Of a stretch of 64,000 nt of DNA, positions 1 to 12,255 are shown one piece after another. The DNA lies in the NCBI GenBank assembly GCA_029448655.1, contig JACCLO010000015.1, forward strand, positions 930,001 through 994,000, written 5' to 3'. The first letter of the stretch is position 1. Every line of letters starts with the position of its first letter. The translations under genes and the position numbers were made by a program. Source of the stretch: Wolfiporia cocos (lineage: Eukaryota; Basidiomycota; Agaricomycetes; Polyporales; Phaeolaceae). The notes below the pieces were generated by a model. It searched no databases and was not told the origin of the DNA. It worked only from the letters and a program-made list of their open reading frames with translations.

Positions 1-2755
1 GCGCCTACCGTATTGGGATCCAGTTAAGTTCACCGCACTGGATCCGATGCATGCATTGTTCTTGAATGGATTCAGGACTCACGTAGAGGATGTATGGGGC
101 ATCAGCGCACATATCCAAGATGATCTACTGGGTGTCACGTACGACACAGGTAAAAGGCCGCCCAAATCGGGCGAGATGCAGGCTGCGTACGTTGTTCTCA
201 AGACTGGCTCCAAGACGTCGCTTGATAGACTCCGCGTGGATGTCCTGAGGCAACTCTGCAAGGAGCAAGGTCTACGCTTTGCTGGTGTCAAGGATGCTCT
301 ACTTTCTCGACTTCATGAATTGGTGAGTTCCACCTACTCCGTGGGCAATAGTAATGGTATGAAGGGGTTATGCTAAGCCTGAATTTGAATTTGTAGCGTC
401 GAACCCGTGGTTGGGTCGATCTGGACGGCCGGCCCACTCAAGGCCAAGCAATTACCGAATGCCTCGATCCCCTGCAGGAAGACTTGCTGATTGAGGCACT
501 TGAAGCCGTCGAAGCGCGCGGTCAATCTGTACTCAATAGGTTTCCCGTCTCCGTCTTGCGACGTGCCTGTGCGGAGATCTGCGGTGGTATTCGCGACGAC
601 TACATATCGTGGAGCAAGGATGAATTGCTTGGGAGACTGTATGAATACGTATGTACTTCCTTGACTGCCGCCTCGGAGACGGTTTCACATGATCGATTTA
701 CTACATACGCATAGCGCGTGCAGAAGGGCATCATCAGTGACGGGGGTCTGCTCCTCCAACGTCAGGGGGCAACAGCGCGACGCGAGGTTCCAACACCGCT
801 TGAGGTTGAGAGAGGCTTGAGAGTACTGGAGAACGGCAGCAAAACAGACTTGTCAAGGTTGACCGTCAACGTCCTTGCTGAGCTATGCGCACGAAATCTG
901 GCAGATGGCACATTCGAGCAATACAGAAACCACAAGAAGTCCGACCTTCTCGAGAAGCTTCATCACTACGTAGGTCCATAGGCTGTCTGAACACGTATGT
1001 ACTTACGTAAGCCTAGCGAGACGTGCGTGGCTTGGGCGAAACCGCAAAGCAGCAGGCCGCAGTGCTCACAAAAATGCAGAGTTTACTCAACATTTCGAGG
1101 ACAAACAGTGTCGTCAGTCTCTCAGTGGGCGGCGGCTTGCGTGTTGTGTCGGCGCAGGGCCAGTACATCACGGCCGAGGAACTCGCCAACGCTGAGGATA
1201 TTCTGGAGCGCGGAGGGAAGACGAAATTCAATAAGCTTAGTACTGCTGCCCTTCTAACGCTTTATTCGACGAGGCTCGCCATGGATAACGTCGACGCTTT
1301 ACAAAGAGAAGGGGCGCTGGTTGCACTCCACCGTTATGTACGTTTCCTTTGGTGATAACATTTTCCGTCATCTCTGACTGCCATCTTACGGCTCGGATTG
1401 TGGTGCGATTCTAGCGTGTTGACAACGCAATTACCACAGAAGAGGGAATTCTGCTCGAAAAGCATCGGCGCGTTGGCAAGAAAGGAAGGGTCCTTGGCCA
1501 GAAAACACTGGAGCGCGTTTGGGAGGACTTCGATAACCTTGTTCTGCCATCTTGGGTTACAAGGCCGCCAAGACGCATGGGCTCTGCCAAGAAGACGGGT
1601 GGGTTAGGATTTGGAGCCGATGAATGGCGCACATTCTGTACCGTCAACCTCGCCGGAACGCTCATATACGCCTGGGGATCATTGCCTCCAGAGTCGCGCG
1701 AGGCCAAACTTCTCCTCAACTTCATGGACCTAGTGACCGCCGTAAATTAGCGTGCATGCGCATCACTACCGCAGAGAGACGAGCAGAGTGTAGGAAATAT
1801 ATGCATCGCTACCTCTCATCGTTACTGGAGCTGTTTCCGGGAACGTCGATAACTCCTACCCAACACATGAATCTGCATTTGCCGGATGTGTTGGAACGTC
1901 TGGGTCCCGCACAGTCTATTTGGTGCTTCAGCTTCGAACGCGCAAACTACACATTACAGCAGACGAATACCAACAATAAAATCGGTATGTCGTGGTTGCC
2001 GGGTGCTCACTGCTCAAGACAGGTCGCACTGACGCTCATAGGCAGAAGAACTATCGACCACATTCTTGACACAATTTTGCTGCAGGCAGATGCTGCGCAA
2101 CATGTTCACAGCACTCACCCTACCTGAATCCATCTGGTCAGTCCTTCCCCAGTTCGCAGCTGCTTTTCAGTCGGACACGCGGGGGTCTTTGTTCAATGAC
2201 ATGTTGGCGCCAGACTCAGATAACGTTCAAGGGACGGCTGAGCATACCGATGCACCCATACAGGACTATGTTGCGCTCCCTGACCACCTCATCTCTTTGC
2301 TGGACAAGTGGTGGGCGTCACATGGCCTTGCGCGGGAAGGTAGGACCATCAATCCGTACGTGGTCCCTGTCGAGCGTTTCGTGGACGGTGGAACCACTTT
2401 CTGTGCTGCAAGTGTCTCTGCGGGAGACAGTAATGTTGTCTTCACACTAGGCGGGCAAGATCATTGGCGGGCTGGTCGGATCAAAGAAATATTCCGTTAT
2501 TCGCAAGCACAAAGAGGCGAGAGATGCAGCGAAACGTTCTTCGTTGTTGAAGAATATGTACATCTCTCAATGACACATTGTGCGCTCGACCCTTACAGGA
2601 GATTCCCAATGGCCGGGGGGCGGTTATTCTACAGGCGGTTCGCTTGTGATGTTCGACTCCTTACCATTCGGGACATTCTGTGCCATCACGCTGCTACTCC
2701 CCGATTGCTTCCAACTACGGATATTGCTTGCTTACATGTTCTCCCCTTAGACAAG
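1..2755 (+). pseudogene. TNP2-type (CACTA/En-Spm) transposase, 5' part outside window
   Basis: Catalyses transposition of CACTA-class DNA elements in the nucleus. The reading frame is open from base 2 and begins with the family signature LPYWDPVKFTALDPMHALFL, then HVEDVWGI. Exons read as 2-322, 397-648, 715-969, 1017-1337, 1415-1984 and 2046-2755, with introns of 47-77 bp in GT...AG form. The C-terminal part carries LPSWV..PPRRMGS, GADEWRTFCTVNL, SITPTQHMNLHLPD, FSFERANYTLQQTNTN, HWRAGRIKEIFRYS, FFVVEEY and DPYRRFPMAGGRLFYRRF, all in the order seen in basidiomycete TNP2 proteins. Between the two conserved halves lie four SAP-like modules instead of the usual single segment. One base is missing near 1747: the frame runs into TAG after VTAV and resumes in the next frame as LACMRIT, so this copy looks inactive. 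The 3' end after the donor at 2756 was not resolved. Identity is certain to family level; the SAP naming is inference. Confidence 0.9.
187..1337 (+). repeat. Four SAP-like modules, each ending at an exon boundary
   Basis: Inside the transposase, four diverged copies of a ~45-residue helix-extension-helix-like module end at the 3' ends of four consecutive exons. Anchors are GSKTSLDRLRVDVLRQLC...RLHEL (ends 322), RGQSVLNRFPVSVLRRAC...RLYEY (ends 648), GSKTDLSRLTVNVLAELC...KLHHY (ends 969) and GGKTKFNKLSTAALLTLY...ALHRY (ends 1337). Each exon junction is phase 0 and the next exon starts with Arg. This pattern fits exon-by-exon tandem duplication of a module. SAP-like modules usually bind DNA; that role here is inference. 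Confidence 0.75.
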
Positions 2756-3049
2756 GTGGGTGTCCCCTGTTTACATAACTGATAATTTTTGATGCTGATG
2801 GTGCATCAGTGGTAACGTGTCTATTTTTGCATCTGCATCCAAGGCGTTGCGAGCGCGCCTCGTGGTATATCTTTACGCCGTTGCACACACACGTATGTAA
2901 CGTACAGGTATGTCCACCATGATGTATGAGAAAATGAGCTTGGAAGGCGCAGAACGTGTTGCACTGACAGCCGCTGAGGTTGCTGTTCACAAGCGCGTCC
3001 AACTGACGCGTCCTGCTCCTTCTCGCACTTTGCATACGTTCTCACCGTG

Positions 3050-3890
<841 letters not shown>

Positions 3891-3994
3891 CATGCCGGTA
3901 TGTACATTTCCTGCTCGCTTATAAACCCGTGCGCCGCACCCGACGCCTGCACTTCCAGCAGAATTTACGAATATCTCCCTCCACGCACCAAACC

Positions 3995-5025
3995 CAGGAA
4001 GCTCGGTGGTATCTCAATCACTTGGGCGATACACACGAAGAGCCATCCATGTTGGGACATATCCAAGCCCGGAGACAGGGGCAGTCATCCCGCAATCTCG
4101 CTGAGTACGACGTACAAGTAGAATGGCGTCGGTAACCACAAGGCATGCTATGTTCGCTGGGTTGATATCACGATCGATTTTGACAACAAGCCACGTAGGG
4201 CTCTAAGTGCTCCCACTCAGGCAACCCAACCGCAATGCGCTCGAGGCATTCCTTGGGAGCCGGCGGTGCATACGCACTTGGGTTTTCCCCAGGCTCGTCG
4301 ACGACTGCGGCAGTCCTGCAATCCCTCGACTCCGACGCGCACATTGTCAGTGTCAACGACGTCTAATGGGGGACATTCCGCTACATGTCGCCAAAGAAAA
4401 CTAAGGACTTGAGACAACATTCGTAGACCTGGAAGAATGCAGACGATGAAATCATCTCAGCGACTTTCTGTCCCAACACAAAAGTCAGCATTGAGGGCCT
4501 CCTCGGTCCACAATTAGACTGCTCACAGCCAATGATCAAATAGTTGGTCTGGATAGAATCACCCACGAACCCAACACTTCGCCTTGTTGACAACACGCAG
4601 ATCGTGTCTCTGGCACGCGCTGCGCCATCTTCGCCCCTCGTGCTCGTCGACAATACATTTTCGCCTCCGTTCTACTCATCGCCCTGCTGTAGGGTGCGAA
4701 CATCGTCATGCACAGCTTGACGAAAAATGTGAACGGACACTCGGACGTCGTCATGGGCGCGCTCATCCGCCTGCAGGGCACGAAGCACTCGTCGAGAGAC
4801 TGCGATTCCTGCAGAACGCTATCTGCGCCGTTCCGAGTGCGTACACTGCTGGCTCGCCCGGCGCGGCGCAAAGACGCTTCGCCTTCATGTGAAGACTCAC
4901 GGCACGAACGCGCTGGAGCGCTCCCCATACGTCGAGGAGGTCATCTACCAAGGACTCGCCTCGCATCCCCAGAATGACCTCACGTATCGCTCGCTCTCCC
5001 TGCATGCACGCAATACAATTGAATG
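3995..5025 (+). pseudogene. cys3: Cystathionine gamma-lyase, decayed copy
   Basis: The living enzyme is a PLP-dependent cytosolic protein that splits cystathionine to cysteine in transsulfuration. Read across three frames the plus strand gives, in the right order: AIHTKSHP, ISLSTTYK, SGNPTAM, GSSTTAAVLQSLDSDAHIVS, a stop where VYGG is expected then GTFRYM, GLETTFVDLEE, VWIESPTNPTLRLVDN, PLVLVDNTFSPPFY, NIVMHSLTKNVNGHSDVVMG, RLRFLQNAI, TLRLHVKTHGTNALE and PYVEEVIYQGLASHPQ. The Schiff-base lysine context HSLTK is still readable at about 4707-4721. At least four frameshifts and several stops separate the blocks, and the C-terminal quarter is missing. Near-complete coverage without visible introns could mean a processed copy; that is inference. 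Confidence 0.88.
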
Positions 5026-5265
5026 TAGTGTCGTAGCTCAATAAGGTGCATGACGCTCAACCTCGCTACTACGTTGCTAAAATTGTGGACCGTCACCCGG
5101 CGTGACTTCGCCAAACAGCTCCCTTCAGGCAGTCTGTAGCATTACGCAAGGCAGAGAGAAGAAGTTGGCACTAGTTTCACAACCTGTCACCTGATCGACG
5201 CTCTCTACGGCACATGAAACCGTCGGTACAATTATGCGTAGTCAAGATGAATCTCATCTCTACCA

Positions 5266-6869
5266 TTAATGTCTGGCACGCTGACCTGTAGATGAACGTT
5301 GACGGCGGTTCGATGAAGGCCGATTGGTAGAGGCTCCGCGACTGGTGGAGGGCGCACGACTGCGAGTCCTGCTGCTGGATCCTACAGCTGCTACTACCTT
5401 CCGGCGCCACACTCTCCACCTGTTGTAGGCGTCCTTCTTGGCGCCTAATATGAGCGCGGTGTCAAAACTGTTGAGTAGTTCTTCAACCGAAGCTCTCGAC
5501 TCTGGGGTAGTTTCCGGAAATTCCAGCGGATCCTCGGCATCAATATGCGGGAGGGTTTCTTCTTGATCTTCCTCCGCAATATGATCCGGACCATCCTCGC
5601 TGTCATTGAACTCGAGGTTAATATCGTCGAGATCATTTTCTTCCCTGTCCGCACGTTCAAGCAATGCTCTGATACTCAGCGTTATGCCGTCGTCTTCAGA
5701 CGTTGAAGGATGCAGGGGAAGAGGAGACTGGTGAGACTGGTTCGTCGAGTCTTGGTGTAGAGATGCGTGCGCTGCAATTGCGTCCTTCGCACGAAGGGAT
5801 AAAGCGTGAAGCCGAGCTTCGACAGAATCTCTGTTCCCGGGCTCTGGATAGTCGTTACTGTGACCACAAAGGCGCTGTTGGAACCAATTAGTATTCAGCA
5901 GACGTATCGAGAAGGGTAGATACCAGGCAGATGTACGCATCCAATCGTCTTGTATGATCGGATGGAGATGAATAGAGTTGGATGAGGTTTTTGAAATACG
6001 GTAAATCCTCGCGCAGGATGACATAGAGGGTTGCGTGGGCTATCGCATGATGCCACGTGATGTCCCCCGCACGAAGAGGTCCCCAAGGCGCATCGGCGTC
6101 AGCGGGAGTGAAGTCCTGCTGTCTGTATGTCGTAGCTGCATACTCTAGTTCCGCCCGCCGATTCCACCCCTCCGGTTTCCGGTAGCCATGCCAAGCAGGT
6201 TCTTCCTTCATGTCGACGATGATTGCACCAACATAGGTCACGTCCCCAACAAGCACCTCGTATGCCTTGCGGGCAACGTGAGACCATGTCTCCGACTTCG
6301 AGATTTCTGCAAATATGAGATTACGTGTTCCCTTAAAAAGGTTTGAGATGGTGAAGTTGATGTCAGGTGTGCGGCGACGTAGAGTGCGTGGGTCGTGAAT
6401 ATCCTCGTCGTTGTGGACTGAATACCAACCTCCCTTTGCCTTTTGCGACTGACCGATATCGCGCATCCAATTTTGGATCGCGGCACCGGCTGCAGTGTGC
6501 ACCGCACTGGGGCACTCGATGGTGAGCTGCCGGTGGCGTTTAATATACCTGTACCTGAAGCACTTGTCATATTCAGTGACTCTTCGGTAAGACCGGACTT
6601 AACTCACAGGTACGGCACGTCGTTGGCACTCAGCTCCTCGACGCACCGTTTGACCTCCGCCTCGCTAACATCGTTGATCACCTGTAAAGTCAAGACTCGC
6701 GTCAATGGCTGCAACACAGAATGTACGCACTTACGAAAAGCGAACGGTCTCCGGAGGCCAGCAGCCAGGCATTCAAAGGCACACCTTCACGATCTTTAAA
6801 CTCCGCCTTAGTGCCCTCGTCGGATAAGAAAGAGATGACAAGGGGCGAGAGACTGTGTATGGAGTACAT
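5266..6869 (-). CDS. Intact 4-exon gene, unknown; possible PD-(D/E)XK nuclease-like domain
   Basis: Exons on the minus strand are 6735-6869, 6608-6681, 5924-6554 and 5266-5874. The introns (53, 53 and 49 bp) all have GT...AG ends and every phase agrees, giving 482 codons plus stop. The start is the ATG at 6869 (MYSIHSLSPL). The middle has a block resembling restriction-endonuclease-fold proteins: TPDINFTISNLF, then NLIFAEISKSETWSHVARKA, then VTYVGAIIVDMKEE, i.e. a PD, an acidic-plus-Lys strand and a following beta strand. The spacing E-I-S-K is not the strict (D/E)-X-K, so the assignment is tentative. The C-terminal half has an acidic stretch (EENDLDDINLEFND) and a basic Ser/Arg tail (SSRTRSRAPSTSRGAS), likely disordered and possibly nuclear. 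I do not recognise the family by name. It is one of only two fully intact multi-exon genes among the mobile elements. Confidence 0.8.
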
Positions 6870-7719
6870 TAGTGACACAAACTTACACGTTTGTGGGACT
6901 CTGTACTACAGAGGAATCCTAACGCGCCCTACAGGGCGGTGCGCAACCGCAACAGCGGTGAACTTGTCGGCTGTACCCTAAAGAGGGACTCCTAGAGTCG
7001 ACATGTTGAGGCGCGCACAGTCAAGCAAGACGAGCTGGGCCCCCGGCCAGAGAGCGCACACAAAGAGGTGAGAGTAAGGGGCTATGCCCAGTTGTCGAGA
7101 ATCTTAGGAATGGGGAGTAAGCCCACATTCCGTCGTACTATATACACGCTAGTGTCTACTACCGAGACTGCCCTAAACTACTGGTCTGTGCACCATGTAA
7201 CTATGGGTCATGTGCTAGGTAACGAGTATGTAACAGTGTGACCATGAGTGACAGTACCTGAGGCGCGCGCTACCCTACAGCGCTAACCGGACGACCAGGT
7301 GACCTGCAATATCTGGGAGAGACGCTGGAGGTAGCTATGGAGTAGAGGCGCGGCGTACGCCTAGCGCCGCACATACAACCTATAGCGAGGGAGTCTAAAT
7401 TAATAAAGGAATAATTTGTGACAATTAGCACACATGATTATATTCTCAGTTGCTGACACTTACGCGTATCCAGAGATTGGGTCTTGAAAGGCAGACATGT
7501 CGAGGCGGAGCAGCAGCTGGGAGCAGTGAACCGCTGCGATTATAATTATAATCGCGGCAGGTTTCATTAAACTCTACCGACGCCGAAGAACCAATGCCAG
7601 ACGCTTCCCAGGCTCATGCCCAGATCACGTTCCGTGCCGTAGTTTCGGAACGCCCGCCCCCAAAAAGGAACCTGACTCACGTTCGGATTTCTTTTTAGGG
7701 CGGGCGTGAGAGCCAGGCA
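6870..7719. other. No gene seen; LTR-like repeat debris
   Basis: No credible ORF. The stretch 7195-7300 resembles 15010-15090 (shared words: a GGTCATGTG/GGACCACATG step, GTAAC repeats, GCGCGCTA, CCCTA.AGCGCT), suggesting a diverged copy of the element that sits at 11148-15234. A 12-bp palindromic run of TTATAATTATAA lies near 7541. Confidence 0.45.
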
Positions 7720-7930
7720 TCGTCAGGCTGATCCAAAACCTAAGCCACCCAAAACAGGCACGTCGACCCCGCGGCCTCCCGCGATCGCACCTTCGTTCCG
7801 CCCGCGCATACACTGATAACTGATACAGCTCCTGCGCGACCACGTGCCCGATGCCGTCCGTCGCACTCGTGACGAGCGCGTACGCCCGCTGTGCGGCGCC
7901 CGCTGCCCTGTAGCGCTGATCGTCCGCGAA
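7720..7930 (-). pseudogene. Short-chain dehydrogenase/reductase fragment
   Basis: The minus strand reads AYALVTSATDGIGHVVAQEL, the Rossmann dinucleotide-binding start of SDR enzymes (usual form ALVTGATDGIG), and in the next frame RGRNEG, matching the following beta strand and HGRNE-type turn of 3-oxoacyl-CoA/steroid-type reductases. The catalytic Ser-Tyr-Lys region is absent and the Gly of TGxxxGIG is replaced by Ser. Only about 70 residues of a ~300-residue family remain, so this is a scrap. Confidence 0.6.
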
Positions 7931-7947
7931 CAATACACAGCCAGACG

Positions 7948-9184
7948 TGACACAGACTAGACTGTGGGACTCACACTATAACCTTATAAGCGACTTGAAG
8001 GAGTTGCTGGAGGTTGGTGAGGAGACTAGTGGGCGCAAGCAGAGATGATATGTAACTGTGCGAATGCAGAGAACAAATCTAAGGCTTATCCGCAGTGATA
8101 GCCCTACTTATATACATGCTTTGTTTGGTTACTCGAAGAGGAGCCAAACAGTTAGACGGTCTGTGCGCAGACATAACTAATACAGCTAAGTCGTAAACTA
8201 CAATAGACCATGTGCGCCGGTAATGGCCGCACCAGTAAGAACGTTTGTTTGGACCGTAGGTCCGTGTTGTGGAAGTGGCTGTAGCTACGTTAGTAAGCCA
8301 TGCATGTGATTCTTATATACCGGTATCGGGATATGAGTAATCGTAAGGGCATTGGCATGTGATAACGAGCGGGCCGCTTATCCAATTGTACTGACATAGC
8401 CCGGTATCGGGATATGAGTAAGGCGCGTGACACCGGAGGTTAGTCCGCTGAGTCATTGACGCGTACGGGCGTATTATGTACGTGTTGTTATGACAGGTGG
8501 ACGTATACCGCGTTGTGTACGTGTTGTTTGGTTGCGTGTACGTGTAGACGGGCGCTTAGCAGCGTGAACGTCTACAAGGTCGTAGAAATACCAGATAAAT
8601 AGGTAAAAATACGGGAAAAATAGTGGCATGTCCCAAATCTGTGACAAGACGTTCGGGGCTGACCCACAAGTAAATAGATTGAGCACAATGCACGAAATGT
8701 GCCAGAGCTGGCCCTGGATAGCCCCGGTTTAAACTTACCAATCCTGAGTACTGAGTGCTGTACAGCCCCACAGTTCACCCAGATCTGGCTTGAGTTAGAA
8801 ATAGCCTGGGGCTGAAAGAACTTGAGCCCCGGGTCCAAATGCTGAGTGGATTTGAGCCCGCTTCCTAGGCAATGTGAGTACAGAAGCGAAGGGGAGCAGC
8901 AATATTTCTTTGGTACAACCATGTAGTCCGAAATTTAATCACAGTACACATTTATGGAGCAACGATGGCAGCAACAAGGTCAAACGATAGCAGAGAATGC
9001 ATCGACGAGAGCAAATTTGGAGCTTTGTGACAATAGACGAGGAATAGGATATCTTGCCTGGATGCATTAGAAGTCTGACATGCTTGGCGTTCTTGCGTGA
9101 GCTATCTCCGTCGTCAGCAACGTTGCACTTGCACTTGTTAGGGGTAAATTGTTCTGGTGAGCCGACATTGACGAGAGTTGTGTC
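7948..9184. other. No gene seen; short repeats
   Basis: Starts with TGACACAG and ACTGTGGGAC, close to the left end of the element at 11148, so probably another diverged copy. A 21-bp direct repeat (CCGGTATCGGGATATGAGTA plus A) occurs at 8320-8340 and 8401-8421. The minus-strand ORF at 8572-8922 has no recognisable motif. Confidence 0.5.
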
Positions 9185-9320
9185 CCCGTCAACTGTAGAG
9201 TTTCAGTCAATTATCTTAATCTGCCAACTGCCCTTCGCTTAAGAAATCACAGTTGCGAGCTAGGTTTGCATGCAGATTAATCTGCTAACTGCGGCAGATT
9301 AATCTACTGTGACAATAAAA

Positions 9321-9407
9321 TGGCACATCCCGGATTCGAACCAAGGACCTTAGTGCAGATGAGAATAACAGCATCGCAGCATAATTAGCCAACTGAGCTA
9401 CAGTGCA
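9321..9407 (-). ncRNA. tRNA-like sequence, left arm
   Basis: On the minus strand: A-box TAGCTCAGTTGG, B-box GGTTCGAATCC, then TTTT directly after the 3' end (AAAA at 9317-9320 on plus). It is ~87 nt. The acceptor stem does not pair well and the anticodon arm is abnormal, so it is a tRNA-derived Pol III unit and not a working tRNA. Confidence 0.6.
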
Positions 9408-9668
9408 ACTGGTGTTGCCCCCATTTTTAGCAATATATAGAGTATTTTGTAAACTTCATTTTCGCAGTTTAACATCTTCCATAACACAAATACAAATGAA
9501 TCTGCCTCTAAAGACCCGTGATTCCAGTGTATTCAGCTTTCCCATGGTGAGTTGCTCCAGGTCAAGCATGGTAAATCAAGCTACCACTATCATTGATTTC
9601 TGTATGCTTGTTGGAGCAGTTAGTTGCCTTGATGATTTGCGAAAATTGTGTGTAAAATTTGCGTTATA

Positions 9669-10252
9669 AGGTAGAGGACGCCAGGAACGGGCACCCCTTA
9701 TATAATCAAGGTGCTACCGATACCAGCCACCCTAATAACATTGACCACGGGCAACGTTTTGTGGATTTTCTCAATAGGAATGATGGGAAAGGACGTCCTC
9801 TTTCAATCCTATTGAGCGAAATCTTGAGATGTTGAGAATTGACCAAGCAATTTCCAAAAAAGTGAATTTTTTTTAGTTCTGACTTTTCCTGCACATTTTG
9901 AGGCTCCTGGCACATTTTTGATTCTGCAAGCACTGGGATTTGGCCACACCTAGCCTAGGGTTATATCACGTGATGGTACAAATCAGGCAAGTATAAACAT
10001 CCTGGTTCCCAGACCGGAATGGGCACTTACATGTAAACTTCAGTGACATACGCAGACAGCAATAGCACCCTTCGATTAGCTTTAAACTGCATTATTGCAG
10101 TACAGAAACTGTATTTGAATCATGCTACACCTACCCTATGTCTTCCGGAAATACATTACCATACGGCGACGGGGAATCCTCAGGATTTGACCGTGGGAAA
10201 TATCACGTGATTGGATTATGTAAAGGTGCCCGTTCCTAGCATCCCCTACCTT
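9669..10252. mobile_element. MITE with 27-bp TIRs and a TA-type target site
   Basis: The ends AGGTAGAGGACGCCAGGAAC(GGGCACC) at 9669-9695 and the inverse of 10226-10252 match at about 24 of 27 positions. TATA flanks both sides (…GTTATA / TATATA…), fitting a TA duplication as made by Tc1/mariner-type transposases. About 584 bp, no ORF. It lies inside the inverted-arm element and is therefore younger than it. Confidence 0.7.
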
Positions 10253-10282
10253 ATATATTTTAATTGGTCAAGGGTAACTGTT

Positions 10283-10369
10283 GCCGCAATGGCTCAGTTG
10301 GCTAATTATGCTGCGATGCTGTTATTCTCATCTGCGCTAAGGTCCTTGGTTCGAATCCGGGATGTGCCA
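10283..10369 (+). ncRNA. tRNA-like sequence, right arm
   Basis: A-box TGGCTCAGTTGG at about 10290 and B-box GGTTCGAATCC at about 10348 are perfect, and TTTT follows at 10370-10373. The 3' end reads GATGTGCCA. The D stem pairs poorly (GCTC against ATGC) and the expected anticodon arm is a GATG/CATC stem with a 10-nt loop. Derived from a tRNA gene; I cannot name the amino acid. Confidence 0.6.
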
Positions 10370-12255
10370 TTTTATTGTCACAGTAGATTAATCTGCCGCA
10401 GTCAGCAGATTAATCTGCATGAAAACCTAGCTCGCAACTGCGATTTCTTAAGCGAGGGGCAGTTGGCAGATTAAGATAATTGACTGAAGTCCCTCGTCAA
10501 CTGGCGCATTGCTAGAGGTAGCGATGTTGCTAGCATTCGGCTGATTACGCCTCTGAAATCGAGAAAAAATGCGTTCTCAATAGTGATGTGCAAAGCCCGG
10601 CTCAAAGCCGTGAGCCGGGCCTGGCCAAGCCGAGCCTTGGGGGCGGCTTACAACGGCTTAGGGCCCGGCTTGGATTGTGAGCCGGCCGTAGCTGAGCCCT
10701 GAGCCGGCGGCTTTAGGCGCGCAACTGTAACTTTGTTGTAATGAGCGAAAATAGGTCCGTTGGTACAAGATTTTGCATACTTTCATCCTAGATATTCTCA
10801 ACAACCATACAATGACTTTGACTGGTGCAGAACTTCGTAACTATTGCGATCAGGGTTGCAATCGGGGTTGTGATCGAGACCTAGATTTTTCATCAGTGTC
10901 ATGGGCAGCTATAAAATTACTTGTAGATCAGAACAACAATAAATAGCGGACATATGTGCATTCTGAATGTGTTGTGCTGCAATTTTGAGCTGTACAAATC
11001 AATAACTTTGAGGTCCTTCCTGATTGCCTATAAGCCCCAGCCTGAGCCTGAGCCGGGCCCGAGCCGGCCTGAGCCGTCATGGAGGGCCTGGCCTGACATT
11101 TCACTGAGCCCGGGCCCTTCAAAGCCAGGCCCAACCCCCGGGCTTTGTGACACAGTCTCACCGGACTGTGGGACCGCACTAGCGGGGAATCCCCTAACGC
11201 TCTAACTCCTAGTCTCCAGCAGCAAGCGGACGTGAGGCGGCGAGTCAGGCTGTATGACGTCGCTACACAGACTAGCTAGCTTAGAGAGAGACGAGCATGT
11301 TGGGACTGACTAGAGAGGCACACAGGGAGTCCAGGGGGAAAGGGGCCTACAACCCATTGCTGAGAATCTCAAAGATGAGGATAGGCCTCATCTTTCTACA
11401 TTTTATATACATGAACGTCAAGCCGGTAATGGCTGCCCTAAATATAAGGTCTGTGCGCCGCAGCGCGCCAGACGACCATAGTCCTATCATATCTAAGGGA
11501 CCACATGACGACCCTCCTTTCTCTCTTACCACCACCATCGCCTTAGGCGCTCACGTACCGTCCACCTAAACAACACCCCCTACGCACCGTCCACCTCATC
11601 ATGAACACCCAACACACCGTCCCGAGTACACAGAGGGTCCCTAACGACATCACCCCTGCTACCTTTGCCTTTGATCTTCTTTTCAACGCCACCCAGAGCA
11701 TTCACCGGGCGCATGAAACCACCCCATCAACCTACGCTCTTCCTCTCTGGAAGACGCACGTATCCTACCTTCTCACCGCTATCACCCATGGTGCCAATGA
11801 ATTGGCCCACACCGAACTCCCCTCCCTGCTCACCTTGCAGCAGGACGTCAACAACCTTGCGCTCCACCTTACCTCACTCCTAGCACCCACTTTCAACAAC
11901 CCTTTACCCACCCCCCCCCCCACACCCTCCACCCCCAAGCCGTGCACCACTCCATCCACACCTCACCTCAAACACATTTCCAAATGCTCTATCCGACCCA
12001 CCCCGAAGAAGCTCGAACTGCATCTACACTGGGTTCCGAATCGTCCCGAGACGCCACCTCAAACGCCATCCCCACAACCTATGCCTCCTTGTACCCCATC
12101 ACCCACCCCCAGTCATCACTCTGTCAACTCTGTCAACACCATCGAATTCCTACTCAAGCCACCACTATATGATCACCCTATTGGCCCCCTCGAGAAACCC
12201 CTTTACAACCAACCTGCCGGTCCTATGGAAGGACCTCTCTACAATCGACCCGCTG

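Larger units (their letters stand above)
9185..10500. mobile_element. Inverted-arm element with a tRNA-like sequence in each arm
   Basis: Bases 9185-9415 and 10270-10500 are inverted copies. Each arm runs from the outside in: a TTCAGTCA/TGACTGAA end, AATTATCTTAATCTGCCAACTG, repeated AGATTAATCTG words, then a tRNA-like sequence on the outward-pointing strand that ends in a Pol III TTTT signal. The 9416-9668 segment exists only on the left, and a separate MITE fills 9669-10252. No coding sequence was found. It could be a fold-back MITE or two SINE-like units joined head to head. A second element with the same ends and architecture is at 31043-31700. Confidence 0.65.

Noticed and set aside
10283..10369. 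Functional tRNA gene
   Set aside because: A and B boxes are perfect but the acceptor, D and anticodon stems do not pair properly.
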